From positions 1 through 25,383 of IMG/VR virus record IMGVR_UViG_3300022658_000321: a stretch of DNA of 25,383 bases; one strand, given 5' to 3'. Positions within the stretch are counted from its first letter, which is position 1. Every line of letters begins with the position of its first letter. Positions 7,623-16,158 of the stretch are shown here, in pieces. The translations under genes and the position numbers were made by a program. The DNA is from a virus. The notes beneath the pieces were generated by a model. It saw only the letters and a program-made list of their open reading frames with translations. It did not search any database and was not told where the DNA came from.

Positions 7623-7853
7623 ATGGAAAAACTTTCTCAAGCTCGTGCGTTGATCGATATTGATGCAATTGGTGTTAAGTGCGGTCAAGTCTTCGAAGCT
7701 GACCAAAAAACCGTCTCTGGTCTGGTTAAGTCTGGCCAAGCTGACGACGACAAAGATGCAATCACTTACGCGAAAACGCAGTTTAAAGACGTTGTCACAG
7801 TCAAAGAAATAGCAGCAGATTCTCAAGACAGTTCCGACGACACGGCGAAGTAA
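7623..7853 (+). CDS. Small hypothetical head-region protein (76 aa)
   Basis: A 76-residue protein with an acidic, Ser/Asp-rich tail. The ribosome site AGGAGA lies 8 bases before the ATG. The pattern (short beta segment, VFEADQKTVSGLVKSGQAD, acidic end) is like the small proteins of unknown role found between the capsid and connector genes of many siphophages, where the segment GxxxEAxxxxVxxLVxxGxA recurs. It lies 2 bases before the connector gene. No enzymatic motif is visible. The position suggests a head-assembly accessory or decoration role, but that is a guess. Confidence 0.7.
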   Translation: MEKLSQARALIDIDAIGVKCGQVFEADQKTVSGLVKSGQADDDKDAITYAKTQFKDVVTVKEIAADSQDSSDDTAK

Positions 7854-7855
7854 TC

Positions 7856-8494
7856 ATGAATCTGTCTATCGTTACTGAGCCAGCGATTGAGCCGGTGTCA
7901 TTAGTCGATATCAAAAACTTCTGTAAGGTGGACGTCGACATGACGGACGATGATGTGTTGCTGATGATATTAGTCGGTGCAGCACGTCGTTATGCTGAAT
8001 CGTACACGGGGCGCGCATTCATTACGCAGACATGGCAGGCAACGCTAGACAGCTTTCCGTTACGCGTGCCTCCGTTATCGGTACTGACGCCATCCCCGAT
8101 ACCACGTTATACAGGTACTGATATCGGTATCTTGATGGGCAACATTCAGACCGTGAATTCTGTCACGTATCTTGATCTGACAGGGCAGTGGCAAACGCTC
8201 GATCCGACGACCTACGTTGCTGATTGTACTGGATTGGTTGCCCGGCTCGCTCCTGCTGCTGGAAAAACATGGCCACAAACCCTTGATCAGATCGCCAGCG
8301 TCAAGATTGCGTTTGCAGCTGGTTACGGTGGCGATGCTGCTCACGTGCCGGAAGTGATTCGACACTGGATCATGATCCGGACGAACACGCTGTATATGAA
8401 TCGAGAAGAGGTGGCGATTTTGAGTCGAGGCAAAGTTGATCCTCTGCCGTTTGTTGATAGCTTGCTTGATTTACATAAGGTGCCAGCGATATGA
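7856..8494 (+). CDS. Head-tail connector (HK97 gp6-like / phiE125 gp8-like)
   Basis: 212 residues. The N-terminus reads TEPAIEPVSLVDIKNFCKVD...DDDVLLMILVGAARRYAESYTGRAF, the helical signature of the gp6/gp15 adaptor ring that docks on the portal. The middle carries a beta-rich insertion (about residues 60-140: PPLSVLTPSPIPRYTG...VNSVTYLDLTGQWQTLDPTTYVAD), as seen in the longer phiE125 gp8-type members, and then a C-terminal helix with PEVIRHWIMIRTNTLYMNREE. The stop overlaps the next start (ATGA at 8491). Confidence 0.85.
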   Translation: MNLSIVTEPAIEPVSLVDIKNFCKVDVDMTDDDVLLMILVGAARRYAESYTGRAFITQTWQATLDSFPLRVPPLSVLTPSPIPRYTGTDIGILMGNIQTVNSVTYLDLTGQWQTLDPTTYVADCTGLVARLAPAAGKTWPQTLDQIASVKIAFAAGYGGDAAHVPEVIRHWIMIRTNTLYMNREEVAILSRGKVDPLPFVDSLLDLHKVPAI

Positions 8495-8832
8495 GAGTCG
8501 GTGACTTAAATAAGCGGGTGCGTTTGCAACGTAAATCAACAGTGGATAACGCAGCCGGTCAGTCTGTTGTGACTTGGGTTGATATATGCCCAATCTGGGC
8601 GGCAATCGAACCATTGAATGCCATTCAACGCGTTTCAGCTCAGCAAATTCATCCCGATGTTAGCCACAGCATTACGGTTCGATATCGACCGGAATTTGCT
8701 AGTGCTTTGTTAATAACAGCACTACGTATTGTCTACAAGGGGCGCGTTTTTAGCTTAGCCGGTGGACTCAATCTCAATGAACGAAATATTCAGATTGATT
8801 TAATGGCGATTGAGGGGATGAACGATGGGTGA
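8491..8832 (+). CDS. Head closure / head-tail adaptor protein
   Basis: 113 residues of the phage head-tail joining family (lambda FII / SPP1 gp16-type stopper). The diagnostic start is MRVGDLNKRVRLQRKSTV followed by VTWVDICPIWAAIEPLNA; later come HSITVRYRPE and RIVYKGRVFSL. It forms the closure ring under the connector that keeps DNA in the head. It is coupled to both neighbours: ATGA overlap at the start and an 8-base overlap at the end. Confidence 0.87.
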   Translation: MRVGDLNKRVRLQRKSTVDNAAGQSVVTWVDICPIWAAIEPLNAIQRVSAQQIHPDVSHSITVRYRPEFASALLITALRIVYKGRVFSLAGGLNLNERNIQIDLMAIEGMNDG

Positions 8833-9211
8833 TATTTCTGGTTTAGACCAGCTTAATGCAGCGATACGGGCGCTGCAGCAGAATATGTCGCAACAGCTGC
8901 CCAGCATCGTCAAGCATTCAGCAGAAGCGCTGGAAAGTGAGATCAGGGCGCGTATGCCGGTTAAATCTGGTCAAATGGAAAACGCCCTTGAAATAGTCGA
9001 GTCATCGTCAAAGACGAAAGCTGCTGCGACTGTTCAGGTGGCAGACAGTGGACCAGATCGCGACGAGCACTATGCAATATTTGTTGAATATGGCACGTCA
9101 AAGATGGCAGCAGAGCCGTTCTTCCGTCCAGGCGTCGAGGCTGGTAAGTCTGGGGCAGCCTCGCGTGTCGTTGATGGCATATCTAATGTGGTGAAACCTT
9201 ATGGGAATTAG
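8825..9211 (+). CDS. HK97 gp10-family tail completion protein
   Basis: 128 residues with GAGGGG about 8 bases before the ATG. The family layout is clear: an N-terminal helix (LDQLNAAIRALQQNMSQQ), ARMPVKSGQMENAL near residues 41-54, and the conserved HYAIFVEYGTSKMAAEPFFRPGVEA at 79-102. In HK97-type phages this protein sits at the head-tail interface and caps the tail tube. The last 11 bases overlap the next gene. Confidence 0.87.
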   Translation: MGDISGLDQLNAAIRALQQNMSQQLPSIVKHSAEALESEIRARMPVKSGQMENALEIVESSSKTKAAATVQVADSGPDRDEHYAIFVEYGTSKMAAEPFFRPGVEAGKSGAASRVVDGISNVVKPYGN

Positions 9212-9563
9212 AGCAAGCGTTTTTTCTACATTAAGAGCGATTCCTGCTCTTGCTGGCATGCCGATTCGCCCGTTGGTCGCTCAACCCAATGATAAAGCGC
9301 CGTATGTCGTCTATACGGTGATTACTGGGCGGCGTGTCAAAAGTTTCAAGGGTGATAGCGGACTCGCAAATCCGCGCTGTCAAATTGATGTTTACGCGGC
9401 TGATATTTTGGTTGCAGAGCAATTGCAGAGTGCAATTCGAGTGGGAGTGTTGGCTGATCCTGTTCTGGGCGCTGTGCACGTGGATGACGGTGATGGATAT
9501 GAGCAAGATACCAAACTGGTCAGGCTTCGCACTGATTTTCACTATGGATATACGACTGAGTAA
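9201..9563 (+). CDS. DUF3168-type tail terminator/completion protein
   Basis: 120 residues. MGIRASVFSTLRAIPALA...PLVAQPNDKAPYVVYTVI, then CQIDVYAAD and VGVLADPVLG, fit the DUF3168/lambda U-like group that ends tail-tube growth and joins the tail to the head. It is the last gene of the tightly overlapping connector block; a terminator follows before the tail tube gene. Confidence 0.85.
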   Translation: MGIRASVFSTLRAIPALAGMPIRPLVAQPNDKAPYVVYTVITGRRVKSFKGDSGLANPRCQIDVYAADILVAEQLQSAIRVGVLADPVLGAVHVDDGDGYEQDTKLVRLRTDFHYGYTTE

Positions 9564-9589
9564 ATCCAATCTATTTTTTATTTTTAACT

Positions 9590-9611
9590 GCCCGCTAATG
9601 CGGGCTTTTTT
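9590..9611 (+). terminator. Intrinsic terminator before the tail tube gene
   Basis: GCCCGC (9590-9595) pairs with GCGGGC (9600-9605) around loop TAAT, followed by six T. It ends 14 bases before the tail tube start. Confidence 0.87.
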
Positions 9612-9625
9612 ATTGGAGTATGACA

Positions 9626-10291
9626 ATGACAAATGCAATTCGTAGTCAAGGCACGCAAATTATGCGTGGTGCCGGTGCTGTTGCTGCGCCGAAGGTTGTT
9701 TCTACACTGACTATCACACCAGGTGTCGGTGCTGCGGGTATCGCGACGGCAACTACCGCGACCGCCCATGGTCTGGGGTCAGGCGACATGGTCGTTGTGA
9801 GTGGTTGTGTTCCTGCACAATATAACGGTACTTATCCGGTAGTAGTCACATCGCCTACGGTCTACTCCTACGCGATTCCAAATGCACCGACAGGTCCGGC
9901 AACGACGGTCGGTGCTTACACGGCAACTACTTATGCGTATGCAGCTGTGGAAGAACCCACTGATATCAAAATCGGTGGTGTCAGTATCTCAAGTATCGAT
10001 GCGAGTCATCTGCAGTCTGTCGCAAAAGAATCGATAGCAGGCTTGATCGATAACGGCTCACTCGATTTCAGCACAAACTTTACGAACGGTCCCGTACAGC
10101 AATTGCTGCGTCAAGACGCGGTCGCTGGCGTCACATCAGCTTACTGCATGACGATGGGTGCTGGTGCAAGTCTGATTCGTATCTTTTTCCAAGCTTATGT
10201 GACTAAGTTAGATGGTCCGACCGCCAAAGTCGACGGAAAAATGGAAATGCAATACACAGCGAAGATCACCGGCGCTGTCACCTGGGCATAA
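9626..10291 (+). CDS. Major tail tube protein with an N-terminal beta-domain insertion
   Basis: 221 residues from the ATG at 9626 (GGAG at 9615-9618, 7 bases upstream; the ATG at 9620 is too close to it). The tube core is recognisable from about residue 100: VEEPTDIKIGGVSISSIDASHLQSVAKESIAGLIDNGSLDF and a C-terminal GKMEMQYTAKITGAVTW. Residues about 25-95 form a separate beta-rich unit (ATATTATAHGLGSGDMVVVSG, then YNGTYPVVV and YSYAIP), of the kind found as a decoration in diverse phage virion proteins. The position before the chaperone pair and tape measure supports the tube assignment. Confidence 0.82.
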   Translation: MTNAIRSQGTQIMRGAGAVAAPKVVSTLTITPGVGAAGIATATTATAHGLGSGDMVVVSGCVPAQYNGTYPVVVTSPTVYSYAIPNAPTGPATTVGAYTATTYAYAAVEEPTDIKIGGVSISSIDASHLQSVAKESIAGLIDNGSLDFSTNFTNGPVQQLLRQDAVAGVTSAYCMTMGAGASLIRIFFQAYVTKLDGPTAKVDGKMEMQYTAKITGAVTWA

Positions 10292-10302
10292 CGCAATCAC
10301 TT

Positions 10303-10330
10303 TTTGATGTGCACACGTGTGCACATCAAA
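10303..10330. repeat. Perfect 28-base palindrome in the intergenic gap
   Basis: The half-site TTTGATGTGCACAC (10303-10316) is followed immediately by its exact reverse complement (10317-10330), with no loop bases. The downstream strand continues with CCCC and then TTTT rather than an immediate T tract, so it is an imperfect terminator. It could be a strong RNA hairpin, a weak bidirectional terminator or a dimeric protein-binding site. Confidence 0.75.
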
Positions 10331-10355
10331 TCCCCTTTTACTCTGAAAGAACATC

Positions 10356-10733
10356 ATGACAAAGAAAATACAATCTGCAGTATTCAATAAAGCCGCCTTA
10401 TTTGCTGCAATGAAACCAAAAACTAAAACTGTCACTGTTGAAGGTTTTGGCGACGTTGAAATTCACGGTATGACTGCGCGCGTAAAAGAGCAGGCGACGA
10501 AAGATGCCAAAGAAAAGAAAGTTGAACTGTGGATCTACTGGTTGATTTGCAGCGTGTTTGATCTGGCAGGCAATCGCGTTTTTGATGAGAGCGATGTTGA
10601 AGCATTGCAAGATTCTGGCAATGCCCAAATTGAGTATCTGATGAATGAAGTATTGATCGTCAACGGCATCAAGAAAGAAACAGAAGAAAAAAACTTGCCA
10701 GCAACCCAGAGCGACGATTCAAGTTCCGCTTAG
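10356..10733 (+). CDS. Tail assembly chaperone G
   Basis: 125 residues. This non-structural chaperone coats the tape measure during tail assembly. In siphophages it is made in excess over a longer G-T form produced by ribosomal frameshifting. Visible features are the substrate-like segment VTVEGFGDVEIHGMTARVKEQATK, a central IYWLICSVFDLAGNRVFDESDVEAL, and a Ser/Asp-rich tail past the shift site. It follows the tail tube and precedes the tape measure. The slippery heptamer A AAA AAC at 10688-10694 lies 12 codons before its stop. Confidence 0.85.
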   Translation: MTKKIQSAVFNKAALFAAMKPKTKTVTVEGFGDVEIHGMTARVKEQATKDAKEKKVELWIYWLICSVFDLAGNRVFDESDVEALQDSGNAQIEYLMNEVLIVNGIKKETEEKNLPATQSDDSSSA

Positions 10734-11059
10734 CATTGGCTCTGGGAATGACGATGGGGCAGCTCGATGAGATGCCTTACTCAGAACTCCTGGAGTGGAT
10801 GGAATTTGCAGAAATTGAGCCTTTTGGGTTGCCGGTGCAAGATGTCATACAAGCAAACGCGCTCGCACTGCATGCGAACATGCGGCGCGATGTGAAGAAG
10901 TATCCAGAACCATTCCCGATCAAAAACTTTCAGCTATTCGCCCAAAAGCAAGAGCAGAAGCCAAAAGTAGAGCCACTTGTCGATGGTTTGACCGCCGAGC
11001 AGTGGCGGCAGCGTATTGCGCTAGAAATGATTACTGCAGCTCGTAACAAGGCGAATTAA
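10356..11059 (+). CDS. Tail assembly chaperone G-T, made by -1 ribosomal frameshift
   Basis: Reading switches from the G frame to the -1 frame at A AAA AAC (10688-10694), with in-frame codons AAA AAC. The -1 frame is open from 10649 to 11059. The fusion is 113 + 121 = 234 residues. Directly after the shift the sequence becomes LASNPERRFKFRLALALG, then MTMGQLDEMPYSELLEWMEFAE, a strong match to the T-domain style (RLALALGMTxxxLxxMxxxELxEWxxxxE). That motif lies partly upstream of the TTG at 10736, so independent translation from that codon would lose it. No downstream stimulatory structure was identified by eye. Confidence 0.85.
10688..10694 (+). promoter_or_regulatory. -1 ribosomal frameshift site (A AAA AAC)
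   Basis: This canonical X XXY YYZ heptamer is in the correct phase relative to the G frame (AAA at 10689-10691, AAC at 10692-10694), within the region where both frames are open. It is the expected signal for making the G-T chaperone. Confidence 0.85.
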
Positions 11060-11086
11060 AAAGATTGATTGAGTAGTGAGTGATAG

Positions 11087-11115
11087 AGCCGCCCCTCAAT
11101 GTGGGCGGCTTTTTT
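11087..11115 (+). terminator. Intrinsic terminator before the tape measure gene
   Basis: GCCGCCC (11088-11094) pairs with GGGCGGC (11103-11109), extended by an A-T pair, followed by six T (11110-11115). It lies 13 bases before the tape-measure ATG and rules out the longer reading from 11080, which would run through the hairpin. Confidence 0.88.
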
Positions 11116-11127
11116 ATAGGGGCGGCG

Positions 11128-14100
11128 ATGAGTTTAGGTAATCTCTCAATTAAAGTCAGTGCAGATATTGGGCAATTCACGACAAACCTTGATTTGGCAG
11201 GTAAGGCTGCGCAGGCGAGCATGTCCGATTCTTCCGCTGCGGTCAGCGATTATCGTCAAGAAATGGCGAAGGCAGGTCAAGATACTTCATTGGCTGCTGC
11301 CAAGATGAGCAGCAGCATGAAGGCCGCGAATGACTCGATCATGAATGGATCAGTTGAGGCGGTCAATTCGATACAGAATATTGCAGATACTGCCGATCAA
11401 ACGGATTTTCGTCCAATGGGTGAGCGTATTGCAGAGGCTATCGGTACCGGTATCGGTGTCGGTATTGCTGGGGCAAATAAAGCATGGGACGGGTTTGTCG
11501 CCTATTCAAAAACGAAGGCGCTGGTGATTGGCGCGGCCATGACAGTCGCTGCTACTGCGGTCGGTCTTGGTGCTGTATATGCGGCATACAAGGTGATTTC
11601 CGGCTCTATGGATTTTATCGTCGGTTTAATTACCGGAGACAGCTATAAGAACGCCAATATTGATGCCTTGATTGAGGCGAATGACCAGGTCAAGGCAATT
11701 CAGCGTTCGTTAGGATCTACCGCACAGCAAGCTGCAGCGACGAACGAGGCATTGAAGGCGTTGGGCGTAGATAAGTCTGATTATCTGTCGGTGTATACCA
11801 AGGCAGAAGATGCCATCCGCGGCAATAAGGAAACGCTTGATCAGCTCGGCGTTAGTTATGGCAATGTGCAGGAGTTGATGCAGAGTGCTAATGCGGTGCT
11901 AAATACTTATACCGAAGGCTGGGATCGGAATCAAGTTGCGCAGCAATTAGGCTTGGGTACCGCTGCACAAGTTGCCGAAGCAGCGAAGGTGACGGATGGT
12001 GCGTTATCGCAAGCTAAGGCGACGCTGGATGAGTACAATTTAGGTATAAGCACAGAATCGCAAGAGGCCATCAAACGATTTTCTGATACTACGCGCGAGT
12101 TTAATCATAATTTGGATCTGACATCAGAGGGGTTTAAACGCGCGATTGCTGACAGCATCATGCCAATATTAACGGACTTTGCGAACTTTTTTAAAGACGG
12201 TTGGCCAAGTATTGTGAATGTGTTTCGTTACACGTTGGCAACTTTAACATCCCTTTTTTATGGTTTAAAGACGAGCGTAAATATAGCTCTTGAATCTATC
12301 AACGGTAGTGTAAGTATCGTTGCAAAGTCTCTGTTTAGTATTGTAAGTGCCACGGCAAAGGTCATTTCAGGTGACTTTGCCGGTGCAAAAGATGATCTCG
12401 TCAAGGGTTGGGAGAGTGGTAGTAATCGACTCGACGAAATTGGAAAAAATATTGTTGCTGAAGCGCAGAATAATGCAAAAGCAATGCGCATGGCCTGGGC
12501 ATTGGATGATCGCCACGACCTGAATTCCTTGCAGAGGGGAAAGTCTTTTATTGATCCGGCAGTTGAAAAGAAAATAAAAGATCAGGCTGATGCATATAAA
12601 AAGATGGCCGACGCCATCACGGAAAAAACCGGCGTTCAACAGTTAGAGATTCAGCTCAATGAAAAACTAACTGAAGGTCAACGCAAAGCAGTCGAGTTCA
12701 CCAACGCGCTCGCTGCAGGAACATTAGACCTGACTGATGCGCAGAAAAAAGATTACACAACCAAGCTTGAAGCGTTGATCGCGCAGGAAAAGATCAACAA
12801 AGCAATGCAGGATGCGCGTAATGAACGGACGAAAGACAATGGCTATGACAGTCTGATCAAGTCGATACGCGAAAAAATTGATATCCAAAAGTTAGAGCAG
12901 ACTTCAGATGATTCGCTTACTGAGGGTCAAAAGCTGGCGTCAAAAGTCAATACTGACCTGCAAAATGGTGTGCTGAAATTGACGACCGGCGAGAAAGCGC
13001 GTGTAACAGCGTTGCTCGATCAATTAGTCGTTGAAGAGCAACTCAATGCCGCTCATAAAGATGCGCTGAAGCTGGCTGCAAACATGGAGAAGGCAAGCGC
13101 CGACAACCTGAAGACTCTTGACTCGCAGATCGAAGCCGAGCGCATCAGAAACGCTGAGATGGGTTTAAGCAAGCAGCAGATCGAAGAGTTGGCTTCCAAG
13201 CGTCTCATCGATGCGGCGGCGGCTGATGAAGAGTTGGCCAGCAATATGCGTCTCGCTGCCGACTATGCTGGACCGTTGCATGATGCATATATTCAGTTTG
13301 CAAATGATCTCGACAATGCTGCAATCAAAAAGCGTGCGCTTTCTGAGATCCGTTCAGACAATGCAGATAAACAAAAAGGCATTGATGCGCTGGCTGAAGC
13401 AACCAGGGCGCGAGAAGAGCTCGATAGACTCTTTGATCCTGCGAAGGGGCGTGATTTTGGTAACACGATCAAGGGTGCTCTCGGTGAGGCAGTCGGCGCG
13501 GTGGTCAAGCTCGATGCTGCGATGCGTAGTTACGGCACCAATCAGGCCGCATTAGAAAAATCGATTGCCCTGGCTAAGACAGAAGCAAACGGTGACTCCG
13601 AAGTACTTGCGCAACGCATGGATCAAATCAATCGCAAGTCAGCAGAAAATCAGCTGGCCAACTATGCGCAGATCACCGGCGCTGCGAAGGGTTTCTTTAA
13701 TGAGTCCAGTCGCGGTTATAAAGCACTGCAAGCAGCTGAGCAAATTTTCCAAGCGGTACAACTGGCACTAACTTTATCCACGACTGCAGCCAAGCTTTTC
13801 GGGGTAAGTAGTGTGACTGCCGCGACCGTTGCTGGTGAAGAAGCAAAGACAGCAGCGGTGACCGCTGGATTGGGTGTCCAGTTGGCAGCGGACCAGGCAA
13901 AAGGTGCATCTGCTGCTGCGGTTGCGGTCGCGACACAAGCAGAGGGCGATCCGTATTCTGCCTGGGGACGTATGGCGGCGATGGCGGCGGCGATGGCAGC
14001 TATCGGCTTTGCGGTTGGTGGCTTTGGTGCAGATGGCGGCGGCGGTGGAAAAACGGCGGCGCAAATGCAGCAAGAGCAGGGTACTGGTACCGTGTTCGGG

Positions 14101-16158
14101 GATGCAATGGCGAAGTCTGACTCGATCACGAAGTCGATGGATATTCTGAAAAACAATTCAGATTTGATGCTGCCGATCAATCAAGGGATGCTTGCTTCGT
14201 TACGCGTGATTCAATCGTCAATGTCTGGCTTGGCGAACTTGATTGTTAGAACTGCTGGTGTGACGGATGGGGGAAATTTCGGCATTCAAACCGGTACCAT
14301 CTCGCAGGGCTCGAAGTTGGGTGATTTCGCTAATTCAATCCCAAATTGGTTGTCCGCGATTTCAGGTGGCCTTTTAGGATTTGTTGGTACCAAAGTGCTC
14401 GGTCTTCTGGGTAGTTTGTGGGGTAAAACCACGCAAAACATCGTTGATTCAGGCTTTCAGTTCGGCGGCAAGTTGACCGATCTGCAAAAAGGCGTTGGCT
14501 ATAACCAGTATGCCAGCGTCGATACAACGTCAAGCAGCTGGTTTGGCTTGAAGAAAAGCACCAGCAATTCCATCGTCACCCAAGGATTGAATCAAGAAAT
14601 CTCCAATCAGTTTGGTCTGATTTTTACCAATCTTGAATCGGCACTAAAAGGTGCGGCAAAAGGCTTGGGTGTTGACGTCAATACCGTGACAGACATTTTG
14701 AGTAATCTCAAAATCGACAATACTTCCGTGTCGCTCAAGGGTTTATCCGGGCAAGCGCTGACCGATGCGATTAATTCGGTCGTATCTAAAGCCATGGATC
14801 AGATGTCGTCGGCTGTTTTTCCAGCGATGGAAGCATTCCGGGCAGTTGGTGAGGGTTACACGCAAACCGTGATCCGGGTTGCGAGTGGCGTCGAGGTTGC
14901 GCAGAACGCACTGGACAAGTTCGGTATCAAGGCAATCAAGTTCTCAGATGTCATCAATAAGCAGGGCGATATCGGTGCTGAGATTATTCGTCAGAGTATT
15001 TTAGGTGTCGAGGGCTTATCTGGTGTCGGCAAGATCATTGACGGTATGACCGGCTCTGCTTCAGATCTGACGGCGGCATATCAAACCCTGCTTGATTTGC
15101 GTAAGCAAATGGCAGGCGTTGGTTTGAACGGTCAAAATCTGGGTACATCGATAATCGACGGCGCAGGTGGCACAAAAGGCTTGGCTGATGGGTTAAGTGC
15201 ATACCAGGACCAGTATTTTACCGATGCTGAAAAAGCAGCAGCAATGACAAAAAATCTTGCTGCTGAGTTTGCAAAACTTGGTGTCGCGATGCCATCAAGC
15301 AAGGCTGAGCTTCGTGCTTTGATCGAGCAGACTGGCACCGGTACTGCCGCTTCTGCAAAACTGACTGGTCAATTGCTTGCGCTGACAAGTTCCTTTGCGA
15401 CTGCATCTGATGCAGTACAAAAGCTGTCTGACGCGCAGCGTCAGGCAGTGCAGGCAGCATCGGATAGTTACGCCAGCTTTGCTGATGGATTGCGTAAGTT
15501 TCAATCGAGTCTGATGTTGAGTAGTGCATCGACATTGACACCGATTGAGAAATACGCTGAAGCAAAGCGTCAATATGAGGCGACCTTAACGAAAGCTAAG
15601 GCAGGCGATAAAGATGCTCAGTCTCAGTACCAAAGTGTTGCAAACGCGTTTCTCGATGCATCACGTGCTGTCAATGCTTCTAGTACTGCTTATGCTGCTG
15701 ATTTTCAGAATGTCATGGGTAATGCGGGCGAGATGGCGAAATGGGCTGATCAGCAAGTTGATCTTGCCAAGGCCAGCCTTGCTGCGATGAATCAACAAGT
15801 CGTAGCGACTGGGCAGGTGGTAGATGCTGTCAATAAGCTTGGTGATCGCATGATGCATCACATGGGGGGTAATGCTCCGGGTGGTGACGTGCTTGAAAAT
15901 ATTGGTGGGGTTTCATCTCAGCAAATTGACTACAGCAAATATGGCCAAGAGAACACGACAGCACTTGTCGATGAAATCAAGCAACTACGCGCAGAGGTAA
16001 AAAATCTGCGCGACGATCAGCAACAGCAAACAGATCAGATCGTTGCGGCGAACTACGATGCAAACTACGGTGCTGCAAAAACTGTCGTAGATAGCACCGC
16101 GAAAGCCGCAAAGGACGCGATCTGGGCGCAGCAATCCATAGCGGTGATAAAACGATGA
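11128..16158 (+). CDS. Tail tape measure protein
   Basis: 1676 residues from the ATG at 11128, preceded by AGGGGCGG. It sets tail length and is ejected into the cell envelope during infection. It begins with the common LSIKVSADIGQFTTNLDLAGKAA, then long Ala/Gln/Lys-rich helices. Hydrophobic segments lie near 130-156 (ALVIGAAMTVAATAVGLGAVYAAY), about 946-970 (an Ala/Met-rich run leading into GGGGG) and about 1070-1095. Two tandem copies of an 83-residue unit start near 497 and 580 and share QxLE...LTEGQ...L...E.L..A..DA. If each residue spans about 0.15 nm, as known for tape measures, the tail would be about 250 nm long. It follows the chaperones and overlaps the next gene by ATGA. Confidence 0.9.
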   Translation: MSLGNLSIKVSADIGQFTTNLDLAGKAAQASMSDSSAAVSDYRQEMAKAGQDTSLAAAKMSSSMKAANDSIMNGSVEAVNSIQNIADTADQTDFRPMGERIAEAIGTGIGVGIAGANKAWDGFVAYSKTKALVIGAAMTVAATAVGLGAVYAAYKVISGSMDFIVGLITGDSYKNANIDALIEANDQVKAIQRSLGSTAQQAAATNEALKALGVDKSDYLSVYTKAEDAIRGNKETLDQLGVSYGNVQELMQSANAVLNTYTEGWDRNQVAQQLGLGTAAQVAEAAKVTDGALSQAKATLDEYNLGISTESQEAIKRFSDTTREFNHNLDLTSEGFKRAIADSIMPILTDFANFFKDGWPSIVNVFRYTLATLTSLFYGLKTSVNIALESINGSVSIVAKSLFSIVSATAKVISGDFAGAKDDLVKGWESGSNRLDEIGKNIVAEAQNNAKAMRMAWALDDRHDLNSLQRGKSFIDPAVEKKIKDQADAYKKMADAITEKTGVQQLEIQLNEKLTEGQRKAVEFTNALAAGTLDLTDAQKKDYTTKLEALIAQEKINKAMQDARNERTKDNGYDSLIKSIREKIDIQKLEQTSDDSLTEGQKLASKVNTDLQNGVLKLTTGEKARVTALLDQLVVEEQLNAAHKDALKLAANMEKASADNLKTLDSQIEAERIRNAEMGLSKQQIEELASKRLIDAAAADEELASNMRLAADYAGPLHDAYIQFANDLDNAAIKKRALSEIRSDNADKQKGIDALAEATRAREELDRLFDPAKGRDFGNTIKGALGEAVGAVVKLDAAMRSYGTNQAALEKSIALAKTEANGDSEVLAQRMDQINRKSAENQLANYAQITGAAKGFFNESSRGYKALQAAEQIFQAVQLALTLSTTAAKLFGVSSVTAATVAGEEAKTAAVTAGLGVQLAADQAKGASAAAVAVATQAEGDPYSAWGRMAAMAAAMAAIGFAVGGFGADGGGGGKTAAQMQQEQGTGTVFGDAMAKSDSITKSMDILKNNSDLMLPINQGMLASLRVIQSSMSGLANLIVRTAGVTDGGNFGIQTGTISQGSKLGDFANSIPNWLSAISGGLLGFVGTKVLGLLGSLWGKTTQNIVDSGFQFGGKLTDLQKGVGYNQYASVDTTSSSWFGLKKSTSNSIVTQGLNQEISNQFGLIFTNLESALKGAAKGLGVDVNTVTDILSNLKIDNTSVSLKGLSGQALTDAINSVVSKAMDQMSSAVFPAMEAFRAVGEGYTQTVIRVASGVEVAQNALDKFGIKAIKFSDVINKQGDIGAEIIRQSILGVEGLSGVGKIIDGMTGSASDLTAAYQTLLDLRKQMAGVGLNGQNLGTSIIDGAGGTKGLADGLSAYQDQYFTDAEKAAAMTKNLAAEFAKLGVAMPSSKAELRALIEQTGTGTAASAKLTGQLLALTSSFATASDAVQKLSDAQRQAVQAASDSYASFADGLRKFQSSLMLSSASTLTPIEKYAEAKRQYEATLTKAKAGDKDAQSQYQSVANAFLDASRAVNASSTAYAADFQNVMGNAGEMAKWADQQVDLAKASLAAMNQQVVATGQVVDAVNKLGDRMMHHMGGNAPGGDVLENIGGVSSQQIDYSKYGQENTTALVDEIKQLRAEVKNLRDDQQQQTDQIVAANYDANYGAAKTVVDSTAKAAKDAIWAQQSIAVIKR

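Noticed and set aside
10736-11059. Independent gene starting at TTG 10736
   Set aside because: The conserved T-domain motif begins upstream of this codon and a canonical slippery site lies in the overlap, so it is the second half of the G-T chaperone.
11080-11127. Upstream extension of the tape measure from 11080
   Set aside because: It would translate through the terminator hairpin at 11087-11115; the ATG at 11128 has a ribosome site and the family-typical N-terminus.
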